64,000 nt of DNA, taken from positions 2,355,205 through 2,419,204 of the forward strand of contig RSEF01000012.1 in the NCBI GenBank assembly GCA_003993805.1, in the 5' to 3' direction. Source of the DNA: Himantopus leucocephalus (taxonomy: Eukaryota > Chordata > Aves > Charadriiformes > Recurvirostridae). Below the pieces are notes generated by a model that worked only from the letters and a program-made list of their open reading frames with translations, did no database searches and had not been told where the DNA came from. Of the stretch, positions 24,801-39,800 are shown piece after piece (position 1 is the stretch's first letter; the number at the start of each line of letters is the position of its first letter). A program made the position numbers and the translations under genes.

Positions 24801-27800
24801 TTCCTGGATTTCTTTTGCAAGGAAAAGCAAAGGAAAAATAGCATTCATTTTGACCTCCATTTCCTCTTTTATCTTTTGTATCTTTTGTCCATCATAAGCT
24901 TCTCTCTGGTCAACTGAGTTTCAAACTATGTAGTTCTCCAGGGAGACATTCCTTTAACTATGCCACAGGACATGTTTTTTGTTGTCTGGGGGAGAAACAT
25001 GTCCCAAGAAATGTACAATCTGCTAACTGTTTGACGCCCAAAACCCAACCAGAGAGGCAGGAAACGGTAATATAGTCTGTCAGGCAGATCCATCCTCTCA
25101 ACATTGCATTTGTGAAGTTTCAAACATTCTTGGTCCAATTCTTTTTTTAACTCAGATTCTTTTTCCCAGAAGAATTGTGTTTCTGAACAATGAATCAGGC
25201 ATTACAGTGTGGATTTAGCCCTCCTTCAGTGTTCAAGGGAAGTGGTATGTTCATTGCCATCCACCATTTATATCTTTTGCCTCCTGCTACATTGGGAGGA
25301 GGAGCTTTGTGACTTGTGCTTCATCAAGTCAAAGCACACACCAGGGAACACACACATTTCACCTCCTCCACAAGTGTTTGTCAAAGTTCGGTCAGCCAAA
25401 AGGAGTGGTCTCCTTTACAGTTCCTTGTCTCCATACTGTTGGCCTACATGTGTCAAATGTTCCCTGTGCGATTTTACAGTTGTCGGTAAGAATTGCTTTC
25501 TGTTGAGCCTTCAGAGATTTTGCTAAATGGGTGGAAACGTGCTACAGGTAAGTGCAGAGCCCCCTCATGCCGTGTCTGACTTTCAGCACATACACTGCCT
25601 TGCTTATGGACTGAGCTAATTGGGTGGGAACTGTCGCACTCCCTCCAGATGACCCTGCTTCTGGTGCGACTTCCACTTGGAGGCTGAGCCGGTGCTCCTC
25701 AGCTCTCCATTGGGACCTGGGACTTCCTTATGTCTCAGTCACTTGTGAACTTGTTCACTATAGCTGCAGTGGAGAGAACGTGATATATTGTCGTAAAGGA
25801 GCAAGAGATGGATTGTGATAGAAAAAGAGGTTTTTTCATACTGAAGATCACGGAGTTCTTTTGTTCATCTCCCTTCTGGAGGGCACCTGGCAAGCTCTGG
25901 CATAGAAAATTGAAACCACCAACATCAATCAGACGTAATCTACTGGAGCATAAGCTTTCTGTAGCATCTTTGGAGCTGACATTTGGAGTCACATTTTTGC
26001 TAGACAACATGTTGCTATTGAGGCACTTGGCAGGCATCAGCAGAGCAAGTTTAGCCATTTTGCTTTATTTCGGAGCTCCTCCTTCAGATAAGGGGATTGT
26101 TTGAAGACACCCACAGCCAGTTAAAAGGCACTATTTGCTGGTAATCCAAAAGACATAGTTCATTTACGCATTCCCCTCAGTCCCAAGGTTCACGATACTG
26201 CAAAATTCAATTCAAGAAGTACAGGCAAGGTCTGCACCCACCCCTTCTACTGTGTGCTAGATGCACAGCATGCTTTTACAGTCTGCTGGAAACTAGAGGT
26301 GTGTGGGACATGTGCTTGGGCACATGGATATCTCATTATGAATTTGTCTGGGGATGATGCATCTCAAAGAAAAAAGCAGCTGCTGCTGTGTAGCCCTACT
26401 TCTGTCTCCCATGTCACGGTCACCCCACTGCCAGTGAGAGCCTGGCTACATTTGCCACAGAGGACCCAGGCTGAAGCAGCAGAAGCTCTCGACACCAGAG
26501 GAAAGAAAAGTTTATGATATGGTGGTTGATATGCATAGAGCTGATATTCCTTGTCACAAACCTGGAAGGATCTCCAAACAAACACAGTGAAATCAAATTG
26601 CAGTAATTTCAGTTAGTGATTTTTATAGACCTTCCACTTCTGTATAAGGTGCTCTTTTAATGCAGCCAATCCACAGCAAGAAATCCACTCTAGAAATGTG
26701 TGACATTATTCATGTAGATGCTTTTGCTATGTTTCAGCATAAAGATTGGGCAAGCTTTATTATGAGTATTATATATTATCTTCATTTCAGTTTCTATACT
26801 GCATCTATGTTGCTTCCACTTGGCCTAGTACAGAAACAAACATGAAATGTGGCAGCACAAATGTATTTATGTGCAATAAAATGATGTTAGAAAACAACCA
26901 GCTACAACATAAATACAGTATAAGAACATTATGTAACCATATAAGTCAGGCTTATATTGCTTTTTATTTACATGTTTTAAACCAACCAGGATTTAGTATC
27001 TATTAGTTCATTTTTTTGCAAACAAACAAACGAAGAGAAAGCACTTAATTAACAAGTCTAAACTCAGAAGCAAAACAGCATGACTAGAAAGAAAAATTAA
27101 AGTCAGGATAATCTTCACAATATTGGGCAGAAATTAACTTCAGTTTTTCCCAATCTCTTGCTGTCTGTAGAGCTCATGCTGGAAAAGAAAAATAAATTAA
27201 AAAAAAAAACATAAAACCTACATCTCTGCATGAAGTAGTTAAGATGAGCTTACATTGTAATTTAAAACTTCCAGAAGCCTTACACTGAAATTTGAATTTA
27301 GTTTTTGTACAAGACTTTGAGTCATGCTGGTTTTATCTGTTGGGATTCTTTTTACTTATTTTTCCTCTCCACTGCTCAGTGAAGCAAGTCATTAGCATTA
27401 AATTACTGTAATGAAGAGACACCAGATTTGCTGCATGTAGTTTGTAGAAGGATCACTCTTAAAGCCAGAAGGAAAATGGTGACTCAGCCCAGTCACCAAC
27501 AAGGAAAACTTTCATGACTCTTAAGTTTGGAGGAACTGCAGCTGTCAGTACAGAACATTAGGGCTGGGAGCAGATAGCTTAAGTATGTACATCCTGCCTC
27601 CCTTCTTGACCCAAAAAGGGCAAAATAAGAAGGGCAAGGTGATGCAGATACTTTTTTACCTACTTGTCTCAGCTGCGACAATGCCCCCCCAGACACCCAA
27701 GTCACACAGGAAGAATTTGAAGCAGCCATGTAGACTTGCAGTAGAGGTATGTCTGAGTTAAAGTATTTAAAAAATAATAAACTCCCCAACACATACAGTT

Positions 27801-30800
27801 TTAAAAACATGACCTCTTCAAGATGCACTTTTTACACCTGGAATACCATTCTCTATTCATTCCTAATGGGGAAAAATGCAGAGACCAAAACAAGCTGTTC
27901 TCTCTCCTTTAAAGAGAAGTGAAATAGTTGGTTTATGTTTTTACAGAAAAGTTTTGCTACAGTGCTTGACTTTTCCCAAGCACAAATCTTTCTCATAGTA
28001 CTGACAGCAAGAATGCAAACAAGAGCAACCCACCCCACACACCCCCGCAAAAAAACAAGAAGAAAAGCAAAAATTACTTGTCAGTGAACAGACTATGCCT
28101 TCAAACCATCACATCTGTAACTGATCTTTCCTAAATTTAAAGGACTAGCGATCAAGAGCAAAAAATGTTGAGGAAAGTTCCCAGGAGAAAGTAAAAGACA
28201 ATGAGAGAGGAAATAGCTGCTTTGGAAAAGGCCAGATGATATCCTTTAAGGACTAGCAAGACGAGGGAAGATGCTGTGGGCTTTCAAAGGTACAGCTATT
28301 TTTGTTTTTGGTATTGGTGACTTTTGTTTGGACATCATGATTCGGTAATACAGTTCTAAACTGCCTGGTTATCATCTCTGTCCTGCTGGTAGCATTTCCT
28401 ACCACCAATAGGAGCAAGTCAAAGTTTACTTTTTCGAGGAAAAAAAAAAGTGCTAAGATGAAAAGTTTTATTGCATCTGTCTTTTTGGAGACCTACCAAG
28501 CATTTATTATCTATCATGTCTTTAGTTTCCATATATTTAAGCTTGTAGATCAGGACATTTGCAATGTGTTGAAATATGTGTTGCCAATAGCAAATCTGCT
28601 TTGCTTTTGATTTAAAATGCAAAACGTGGTTTTTGTTGATTGAGTTTCTTGAATGCATACATTTGTCTGCCTAATTGGGAATACATTCATCCAACATAGA
28701 ATGGGAGCTTTGAAAAACAGGAAATACTGTTTCTCCTAGAGTTCCACAAAATCTTTTCTTGACACATCTTGAAATCTTTTTACCTGATACAAGCATCACC
28801 TGAAATAGAAACTAAAAGTGGATAGTAGGAAAACAGAAAAGCAGTAAGCCAGACTAACGTTAAAGAACTTAATATTGTTTAATTGGACCTGCAAGAAATT
28901 TCATAGATTTTTATAGTGCAATTTAGCAAGGTCTGTTGTTTGTTTTCACTATTACTAGTCCTGTTTTTAGACATTAAAGTTTCATAATCCAGAAACTGAC
29001 CACCACATCTACTGGCTGCTGTATTAGTGCTACTTGGTGGAGCGTTGTGTATTGAACTTCTGTTTTTCAGCTGGCAAACTACCCAAGGTCTAGTTTGCAA
29101 ATTTGGTTATGGTGTGATAGCAACAGCCTGCGGTACTCTTCTTGCACTTAGCTACCACCTGGGGTTGGTTCCTATCTGCAGTGTGGTTTATTCTTTTTAC
29201 AAAACAAAACAAAAAAAAGATGTGTCGTACACCACTTTTACAATGAATAGCATATTTTTTCCACTTACAAAAACATGCAAATGAAATTCATTTGCTATTT
29301 CAAAAAGTAGCTTTGGCTCATTCAGAGCAATTAAAATATTCCCTGTAACTTGAGTTAAAATAAGAGTTAAACTTAAATAAGAGCAGACTCAGTTACAAAG
29401 AGGCCATAACATTAACATAATAAAGTTACAGAGATCAAATCATTTAGTTTCTAGCTGTCAACAAGCCTCTCTCTGGGACCAAAGGAACATGTCTGTGAGC
29501 TGTCACCATGGCCTTTCTAAAAGCACCCACTAAAGACAATAACACTGTGCCAGTAACTGAATATTTGATCTAAGCAGGAAACCCAAAAATTGAAATATAA
29601 ATATTTTTTCAACTGAAAAGTAACTGTCAAACATTTGTTTTCCTTGGCAAAACATTAACCTAGGAAAGTTTCAAGTCACCCCAAATGTTTTATTGACCTG
29701 AAAACAAACATGCATACCATTCTGGCCTGGGAGATTTTATTTTGAGTTACATGTAGTTAAGCGTAGTTCAAAAACATTTCACTGAAATAGGTTAAAACAA
29801 ATTTTTCAAGTAAAAAAGTATTTGAACAAAATGGTTCAGATGTAATTTTTTTCTTTTTTAACCAATAAATGGACATCCTAGTCTTTAAAAATGTCCTTCA
29901 TTCAAGAGAAACACTACAAAAATCCAGGCAGTATCAGCGCTTAAAGCCCAAGGCAAAATGCTGCCATTGGCCACTGCTGGCATGAAACCAGAAATGACAA
30001 TAATTGCTAGCAGTTTTGCTTGTGTACAGACTGCTTTCATCAAGATTCACTGCAGAGCTATCAGCGTGAAAAGAATGAAATGAACCGATATGTTTGATGT
30101 GTAATAAGCTATTTTTAGTTCAAAGGGAAACACATTTAGGGAAGAAAATTCCTTTGTGTCTTCTCCCCTCAGATTCATATGTGATAACTATTTAACTACC
30201 TTTAACTAAGAAGCAGTGTGATGGATTTTCTTCATACTCGGTGGTATCTTCTTTGCTGCTGGTATAACTCCAGAAACATTTATGTAAAATCAATTTTCCA
30301 ATGAAAATACAGCGAACTAAAAAGGGCTTCCCAGTAGAAACAGGTTGTAGCCTTAGGATCTGATCTGGAAAACACTGTGCAGATACTTTACTTAGCATTT
30401 GTGAGTTATCTAATTGAAGTTAGACCCATGGAGGTGAGTGCTTCCAGGATTTGGCCTTTGGCAATGGTGAAGCAGCTCAAACTTATGGAGGTCTTTTACA
30501 GCAGTTTTCTGCTGGCAGCTCATTTTGGTTAGGTTAGATAAATTCCCAGTCTGAGCCTCTCCAGGGTTCTGGTCCTCAGTTGCTGCTTGTTCTGATGATT
30601 TACTTCTCCAAATATAAGGCTTCACTTTGCTGGCATGTCACGCAGATGTCTCAGCCTGGTTTTGCGTGCAATTTGAAGTATCAGGTAAAATTTTAGTAGC
30701 CAGTAGTGGGATCATAGACCAAAAGTCTCCCAGGGACTGTTGCAAATCCACATTAAGTTCCTGAGCCCTAGAGTTTGCCTTCAGTTGACAGAAGCATGGA

Positions 30801-33800
30801 GACCCTCTGATGAAGATCAGGAGCTCAATTTAATCTTTCTAGGGCCAATAATAATTTAAATTCAACTCTGCTTTGTGAATTATCTGCAACAAATCCTTGT
30901 ATGTGCATTACATGCGTCAGCCTGTGAGGTGAAGGAGCCTTGGTTGTGTTAACAGTGTTTTCTCACTTCAAATGCAATACATGAAAAATACCTTTCAAAA
31001 CGTAAGCCAGTTCCTTCATAAAACTGTGCCAGCTTTGAGGGTTTTAGCCTACACCACTCTTCTTGGGAGGCTGTTCCAGATTTGGATCCTCTGAAGGCTG
31101 AGAATTTTTTTATGATTCTTACCTTAAATTTACTTATGGCCAACTATTATCCATTCGTTCTTAAGCCAGCATTATCCATTAGCTTAAGTGGCACTTCACT
31201 GATGTCCCCCTTCAGGTCTCCCTTCTTTTGGCCATCCTCAAGAGCATGACTTTGCTGGCCTAAATGAGTCAAACTTTTAAAGTCCTCTCTTGTGGTGTGG
31301 GCTTTCCGTTTTCTTGATGCCCTTTCTCTTTTCCAGTTGAAGCAACCCTGTCTGAGCACAGAAGGCGGTCACCATTCTGTCTCAGTGGAGCTTCTGGCCC
31401 TGCCTGCAGGCTTAGGCACACACATTTGCTGGGCAAAGAGACGTGTGGCCGAAGGTGTTCGCCCAGACCAATTGCTGTGGTGGCCCTTGGGGGAGTTTCA
31501 GCAACGCCTGCCCCATTTAGCTGAGCTTGGCTGAGCGGAGATCCCCCATGCTGGAGCAGTGCATGTGGTCCATGTGACTGCAGCAGCAGCACTGACTGCT
31601 GAAGGGATGGCATGGACAGCTGGGGGAGCAGAGAGATATCATGCAGCCATTGCCATTAGATCAGGGTTTGGGTGGTGTTTTGCTTCTGAGCAGACCCCGT
31701 TTGGTATGTGTCACTGTGAGGGTCGAGGTGGCACCCCACGTTTCTTCGAGGGGCTGGATTCTCATCAGGTGTATATTAGTCTCCAGGCACAGGGGTTTTT
31801 TGCTTGTGTCAGTCATGAGCCAATATTGGGTTCTGCATCAGGTGCTGCACTTACCTGTCCTTGAATTCATGCTTGCCACCATTGCTAAAGTCAATTTGTG
31901 TCTTGTTACTTTCGCTCTCCACTTGTGTATCAGGAACAGGAATCACTGTTCACTTTTATCAAGTGTTTTGCCAGGCAGGCCAGCATTTTGCTTCAGACAT
32001 GACCCTTTTTATGACCTTTTTTTTTTCCCCAAAAAAAGGGAAATTATTATTGTGAGAGTCTCAGTTTATTGCAGAAATAATTGAGCACATTGACACCTTT
32101 CAGAGTATCATAGTGCAGATCTGACAGTCGCATCTGGCCTTACGTCTCGTTCTTTGCCAGCAGGGTAGTCCCTACTGTACTGCCACGCTAATTAATCGGC
32201 TCAGCACTTTGTTGGGATCGTTGTGTGGGTTTCACTTTCACAAAAGGATTTGCTGACTTGGCTTTTTAGCTATAAAGTAACTTGACAGTGCACATTTCCA
32301 AAACAAAAGACTGAAACCTAGAATCTGAACAGAAACAGATTTAGAAACATGTATTCACTACTTCAGGAGAAAAATACGTGTTGTGACTGAAATCCATACA
32401 GCCACTGAAATGGCTTATTCGTTGCTTTTGACTTCCACTTCAGAACTAGCTAATGAAATGTCTCCAGCTTTTAAGGTTAGACTGTAGAACGGTGGGGATT
32501 TTATTTATTATTTAATACTACTCTTGTCTGTTCTAGCTTCATCTAATACCAGAATTGCTTGGGTTTGATTATTTGTTCATATGGGTCAGGCAAGGCCTAA
32601 GGAGTGCAGGGAGGCATCAGCCAGTGAAGCAGTCTCACACCATTTCTGTCTGCTCAAACATTCAATCAAGTTAGATGGCACACCGTAAAATGCTGTCTTA
32701 ATTCAAGTGCATTGTACTGTGTCTCGTCAAAGTCGCAGGGCAGAGATGACGACACATGCCTTAGTGTGTGTGCTTCCTTGCATGTACGTATTCTTGCTGT
32801 TCTTCCTTCTCGCTCAGATCAATAAACAGCGTTTCTTGCATTAGCTGAGCTGCACGGATGCCAAAGGGATCACAGCAGACTGCGATTTGAGGATGCAACC
32901 TCCACTAAATGGCCTCTGAAATGTTGCAGTGCGTTCTTCACCGCCCCGTTATAGGGGTGACAGTCACAACGTAGAACTGAGATAAAGAGATACTGTCATT
33001 CTAAGGTCTGCCGTGGGAAAGGGGTGAACACCTGCAATTCCCATTGAGATGAAGGAGAAGTGCAGGTGCTCAGCAATTCTCCTGCAGGTCACCTTTTAAA
33101 CAAATAGTTTTCACAAAACCTTTTCACAGTCACCTTTAAAAGCAGAATCTCCATTACCAGGCGCTTTCTGTTCTTCTCTTTTTTCCTGGCAGTTTCGCAT
33201 TACAGGGATTTGTGGAAACTGAACAAGGTGAAGGTTGCAATCAGTCCTGTCTAGAAGCAACCAAATAGAACCTGGAAATGTTATGCACGCACCCTTGGGG
33301 GTGTTTTTAAGTAAATGGAATGAAAGCTCCAAGGAAAATAGTGTGAGCCTTTCACACATGACTTCATAGTGTTCTCTATAAAGTTGCAATAAAATAAAAA
33401 GCTATTCAAATGTAAACATATGTCTTATTTTGTACAAGCTCTACTGAAGCAAGCTCTGCTTGCAGCCTCTTCTATTCTCTCCCACATACAGGTAGGGAGT
33501 GCAGGAGTGGGCAAGTGGTTGCGTGGGTGTTTAACTGCTGGTTGGGGTGAACCCACCACACCCGGTATTCTGGTATTTTAGATTATCTTGAGCTTAAGAC
33601 ACTGCTTGAAAAGGAAAAGAAACAATATTGAGCCTCCCTCTAACTAGCATCTTCCCTTACAACTTCTTGCTTATAGTAGTACATAGCAGTTACGAAGCAC
33701 TTTCCACTTCCTTAGGATTTTAAAAGTATACAAGTAAATGAAAAGCCTACATCCTGCAAAAAATATTTATGAACGTATTTTTGTGCTATCCTAAATTCTG

Positions 33801-36800
33801 GAATCATACATGAAACTGGATCTTAGGCTGCTGAGTTACTGTGTTGCAGTTAAACCGAACAAAATCCTGTGAAGTAGATAATTTATTATTTCCATCTGAG
33901 AGATGGTGAGGTTGAGGCAAACTTATCTACTGATTTGTGTCTTTCTACTAGTGCCAGATTAGTGACTACCTGTTCCTGGTTGCACTCAGTTTCTTCACTG
34001 TTGTTTTACCCCACATAATGATGGAGAGAAAAATGCTGTATTTGTTTTCATGTTGTGGGCAAAGTGGGAAAAGATGAAGCAGGGCCTGAAAATAATAGGG
34101 GGGTAGGATACCTAGATGAGAAATACTAATTAGCTTGCACAACACTCTTAGCCTTGCCCTTGTCAAAACTCTTGAGTCCTGCTATTCCTCCGGGTCATTG
34201 CTGTATCACTGTAATAGGGAAGAGGAAAAAAGAACCCAAGGTGGCTGGGAATAAAGGGCATTAACTGCTGAAGGGATGAGGTTGCCTCCCCAACCTCAGT
34301 TTCTGGAGCTAAAGAGACAGGACTTCTAGTGCCACCTGTAATATGCTGGGAGGAATGAAAGAGAGGGCCAAAGAGTTTAAGGATGCATGAGCCTTATCCA
34401 CGTCCGCTGGCACAGAGCTACAGCAGCTTTGATTTCTTGTTGCTCTGATGACAGATAGCAATAGCTCCCTAGAGAAGCATATCTTTCCTTGCCTTCAGCA
34501 TGGCCTCCGTACTCGGGAACCGGGGACCTGGCAGGGACCTTCCAGACGGGGAATCGATAGCCTGCCCTGCCCCCCGCTCCGGCTGCGCAGGCGGTTGGGG
34601 TTATGACAGCTCATTCCACTGCTACTGCCTGTTCCCGGCTTTGACTCCTCTGCTTTCATCGTGGACTCTCTGGGGCAGACACAGTCCTGTGCGGTACATG
34701 GCCCTCGGTGGCTAGGGTAATACGTACCATGCTCAGGCTGACTGGGGTTCTCAGGTACCACAGTAAGAAATATTTACTATCCTTGGTAGTACCGTGCACA
34801 CAGTTATATGCTCAAAGAATAAAAAAAAAATTAAAAAATGGATGCTGCAGAGCGGTTTTGACCAAATCCTATGGCTTACATTGGAAAAAATTGCAGGGCT
34901 GGGTAGTCTTCCTGTTCAAATATTGACTTGAGTGATGAGGTTTTTTTATTAAAAGGTCTCAGTGTACTATTGTAGGCTGAACTTCTTTCACCTCTGCTAT
35001 CTAAAATCCTGTTTATAGAAGCGTGGACGTATGGGCTTGTATAGCTGGTAAATCAACCTTTGTTTCAGCAGTTGACTTTCAGGAACTCTGTTTTACAAGA
35101 TTAATATCCTCTTAATAAAAGTAACCTTGTGTGCACTCAGGTTGCACGTGGATATCTGAAAGCAAGTTGAAAACGGCTTTGCCAATGTAACAAGGAGAAT
35201 GTAAAAAAAAAAAAATTAAAATAGCATACAAAATATAAACAAACATTTTTTTCACTCTTGAGTTGTCAGGAGAACGTGTGATTCTTACCCCATTAAGAAG
35301 GGAGTTTCTTAAAAAGTTCAGCAGCCGAATGCCAGGGCTTGCACTATGCAAAACACTTCCCCTTCTGAAAGAAGCTTTTCCTACAGCTGAACAAATGATG
35401 CAGAAGGTACGCATGGCTAGAAGTGCACATCAGCAGGCAGCAAGGGGGAGAAGTTCAGGTGGGAGCTCTCTAGGGACAGCCAAAGTCACGTCTGGCCTGT
35501 GGTCCATGTTCCCTCCTTGAAGGGGCAGGTCTGCATTTTGCAAGCGAGCAGTTCATCTCAGGTAAAATGTCCTCCCTGTGCTGACACTTGCTTTGTCTGC
35601 ATTTTTCCTGCAGTGGCTGAGGAACCCAGGCCCCCAGCATGAGAAACGGACTCTCTTTGGAGACATGGTGTGCTTCTTGTTTATCACTCCACTGGCGACG
35701 ATCTCTGGCTGGTTGTGTCTACGAGGAGCAGTGGACCACCTGCACTTTAGTAGTAGGCTAGAAGCTGTTGGCCTCATTGCACTCACTGTCGCACTCTTCA
35801 CTATTTACCTCTTTTGGACCCTAGTAAGTATTGGTTTTCTATTCAACTCACAGGAATAAGGAAAAGAACAAATTAATTACACAGAGTGATGTAGAGCAGG
35901 TGGACCATTGTACAAAATATTGCTTATAGTTACCTTCTGTGCTGATAAATTTGTTACATCTGCAAGAAACCTCTTGGTTCCACACCATTCAAGTTCCCTG
36001 GAAAGCCAGACCGTTTGCCTTTAGGGTCAGTAATTCCCAAATGCCAGAGAGGATAACAAGAGGGAGACAATGAAGTAACATGGAGTTCTAGACATGCTGT
36101 AGGAGGCAGTTTCATCAAAGATAATGTGCAAAAGGTGAAGGCAACAGTACACAAAAAAGCTTTAGGTGAACAACCTGGCTGCCACAGAGGATTCAGATTT
36201 TACTCTGACCCAACATTTGCCCAATTTTACAATTCAAAAGCCTTTGCTATCCCATGCTTTCCCGTTCCTCATGTTTCTGGCACTGTGGGAAGTCCATGGC
36301 AGAACGCACCTTACACCCAGGTGTGTAGAAATGTAGCTGCAGATTAAATGCCGTGAAGATTAAATCACTGCCTTATTCCCATCCTGCATCCTGGTGTGCT
36401 GTCACTTGCATGCCAATCCATCCTAAAAGCCACTTGTTTTCTGCCAAGTTGTTAAACTGAGATTGGTTCCTGGCCCCAGCACACCAACAAACAGTTGGCC
36501 CAGCAGAAATTAAGGGAACCCAGACGACAGCAGCCAAAATAAGTGTTTATCAAGTTGTCTTCTCACAGTTCACTGAAAAACCCAGGTTACTGTTGAGTTT
36601 GACATTTCACCCTCTAGCTGTGGTGGGGAAGGAGAACAGACCAGTGGATGCAGACAGGGAACACAGGGTAATGCTTGTGCAGCAGTGCAAGGCTGTGCTG
36701 CTGTGGGAGGAAGACTTCATCTGATCCTGTGCTGCCCTGAGTGGGGGCAAAACCACTGTCCAGACCCAGCCGAAACCATGACAACCACCCTGCCTGTGGT

Positions 36801-39800
36801 GCCGGCACAGCCAGTAATCCCAAAGGGCCAGCGCTCAGCTGCCCCCCTCTCTGGGTATGGCCACATGTTGACCCTTTCCAGCAGTTTTTGACCAGTGCAA
36901 GCTGCTGAGGAGGTGGCACTTTAAGAACTGCATTAGTAGAGCTAGCCCACAGCAAGAAACCCCTGTGCTGAGCCCAGAGTAAAAGAGTAGGGAAAGCTCA
37001 GTTTTGCCTCAGCCTCCTGCAGTTTCTTTTTGTTGTTTCTGCTTCCATTTTCTGTGAAGCCACAGCACTCCCTTTTGACAGGACGGCCATTTACTCCAGC
37101 AGTGAGGTGGCACTTGTATTTCGTGCGGCACTGCGTGTACACGTCTGTCAAGTATTCAAGCAAAGGTTGTTCAAATTTCCTTTGTGTGTGACTGTCTTAG
37201 AAACCCAAATGCTGTCCAATTTACCTAATATACATAATTCACAAGCACCAAAATGGTTGGAAGTTGGAAAGGTTAGTCTGGCTAAGTAGTTGGATTTAAT
37301 TATCCATGACACATGGACATCTCAGTTGTAGTCCCTAACACCATCTATTGCATTTGCATTGGAAGTGGGAAAATTCCCTTCTATTCACTTTATAAATTTT
37401 GCTCCTTCAAAAGCATACAGAGATGTGTTATTTGCACTTGGAGAATATGGTGATAGTGAGCCTGATGTAAATGCATACCTCGGTTGATTTAATTGAAATA
37501 CAGTATCTCTAACATCCACTGAGTTGTAGAAGGTGTAATTCCACTCTAATATATTATTCAGACCAGCAGGAGGTGGATGGGCTAATGAAGCCCTGTGTTC
37601 ATCACGGAAGGGCAAGGCAGGAAGCCTTTCAGGGCACAGAATTAACCCTCCTGTTCAGCATGGGGTTAATTCAGTGGGCAGAGCAGAGAGAAGTGGTGGG
37701 AAGGACGCTCAGGCTCTCTTCACAGTGCAGAAGGTGCCCTCATTGCCCTCACAGCATTAGTACTGGATGGAAGAGTTTTGAGGAGGTTTAAGTATATGTG
37801 CTGATTAAGACTTGTGTGACAGTGTTCTCACACGCTTTCTCAGAGGGCAGATTTGCAAGGTAGAGATTTAAAGCAACTACTTTACAAATGGCACTGAGCA
37901 CCCTATATGTGGAAGACATGCCCACTCTCTGCTCAGCAGCCCAAGACCCATCAGTTATGCAGGAAAGCCCCAGCCTGCACTTACCCTGGGGAGGCTCCAC
38001 ACTCCCCTTGCCATGCGGGAAGGAATGGACCCACACACAGAGGTGCTAACCCCATCAAGCGCTTCAGCAGCACCTGCCCTTTAATTTTTGGAAATGAGAG
38101 AATCCTGTACAGCTTGCTTAGTTATGGCTGTGCAGGGAATATATTGAGTGCTGCAGGGTAAATTACACACAACATGTGATATAAAGCTCCTTTAGGTCCT
38201 GGGAAAATTAAGAAAACGAAAACTTCCTTTTACTTCCAATAAATCAGTTTATTTTCTCTGGAGGCAAAAACTGGCATATAGATTATTTACACACCACAGT
38301 TATCCCAGTGAGCAGAGAACAGGAGAGGTGCTATTTTTAGCATCCAAGAAGCTATTTTATCCCTTCCTCTAAAACAGCCAAGTTCTCCATAAAATGCTAT
38401 TGCTTTTCCTCTGCATTTAATCACTGTAACTGATGTACACACACACACAAAAAAAAAGCCTGCTACTCCCAAGAAGAAAGCTTCACACACAAAACAGATT
38501 GCTATTTAAACTCAGAATTCAGGGCTACACTCTGCTTTCTCTTGTATGCAGGTAACCTTGACTCCTGTAAGATCAAGTGGCGGGTTGGAGTACAACAGGA
38601 TTTGGCTCTATAGCTTCCAGTATAACATAATGGCTTTTTTAAAACAAAGGCTAGCCCAAATGAATTCAGAGTAAGTTAGAAAGATAGACACCCGTCTTGC
38701 TATCCTATTGAAGAGGCGAACTAAGGAGTTTAGCGTGCCAGGGACCAATGTGAATCTGGCCTTTGTTCAGCATCTCAAGAGTTTTGCATCCAGTGTAACA
38801 GCTTAGGGTGAGTAACTGTGGCTCTGCTGAAATTCAGTAGCTGACATCACTTGGAAACTGCCTCCAGGCAAGAACCCATTGTAAACAAGCTGTCAAAGTT
38901 AACTAGGATATCATGTGAAAATGCCTTAAACAAGCAGTTAAAGCCTGGCTTAACAATGCAGCCGTTCCTTAAACGATGCTTTTTGAAAACTCAACCTAAA
39001 CTCTAGCTCACTCCTCTGAAGCAGTCACTGCATTTTGCATGACATTCATCTGTGCAGATGTTGTGGGGTTTTTTCCCCCACCTCCCTCTACCACATGATT
39101 TCTGCTGATACTGCAGTGCCTTTTTAAAAGAGGTTTCTGGTGTTCTTTCGTATATGACGTTCCACAGAAACAAAGATACAGACTTCTGCCTTCAGGGGAA
39201 GCAGACTCTGGGCAACGGCTTAGTGAACAAAAGCTCTATAGGTTGCCTTTGTTAATAGCAGACAGCTTTAAAAAGATATAATAATAATTAAAAAAAAAGT
39301 CTGTTTTTTTGTCCCCAGTAGGATTTTATAGAAATGTAAATAATTTATTTAATTAAAAGGACCCTTTTTTTCAATGAGGAAAGGGGTTTGAAGGACACAT
39401 TCATAGGCATGTATGTATGTAACATCCCTCCATACCTCACTGGCAGCCAGCTTGTCATCACTGTGGGAGTAGGAAAGCAAGCAGCGCAGCCCCTTTTGAC
39501 GGCAGCCCACACAGCCACTTCTCTGCAAACAGAGTCAGCAGCATCTTCCACCCACCTGCACAAACCAAGCATGTTACCTCCAGCCTTTATGGCACCCCCT
39601 TTGCCCTCTGAATAGCATTGACCTACAGGAGTAGCACAGGTGCATGAAAATCAGTGACAAATGACCAGCTGCACGTGAAGACAGAACAGCGAACAAGACA
39701 AGGTTCCTCTGGAGCTTACTGTGTGGGTCCATCCTGCCCACAGCTCAAGAACACAATAGTTGTCATGTGGAACATCTCACCCAAAAGGTCCCAAGCCAGT

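Larger units (their letters stand above)
21249..35613 (+). other. MARCHF3: MARCHF3 intron after coding exon 2
   Basis: This is a 14.4 kb intron. It holds simple repeats (A-rich 21911-21939, AAT/AAC 23014-23060, GT 23748-23777), an old CR1-like fragment (31015-31265) and a CpG-rich patch (34498-34640). The open frames inside it are short and resemble nothing I know. Confidence 0.85.

Noticed and set aside
31292..31864. Overlapping 80- and 101-codon frames and a minus-strand 114-codon frame
   Set aside because: A moderately GC-rich segment next to an old CR1 copy; none of the translations shows a recognisable domain.
38436..38457. CA repeat followed by an A run, considered as a retrocopy tail
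   Set aside because: No gene-like sequence precedes it on either strand; it is a plain simple repeat.
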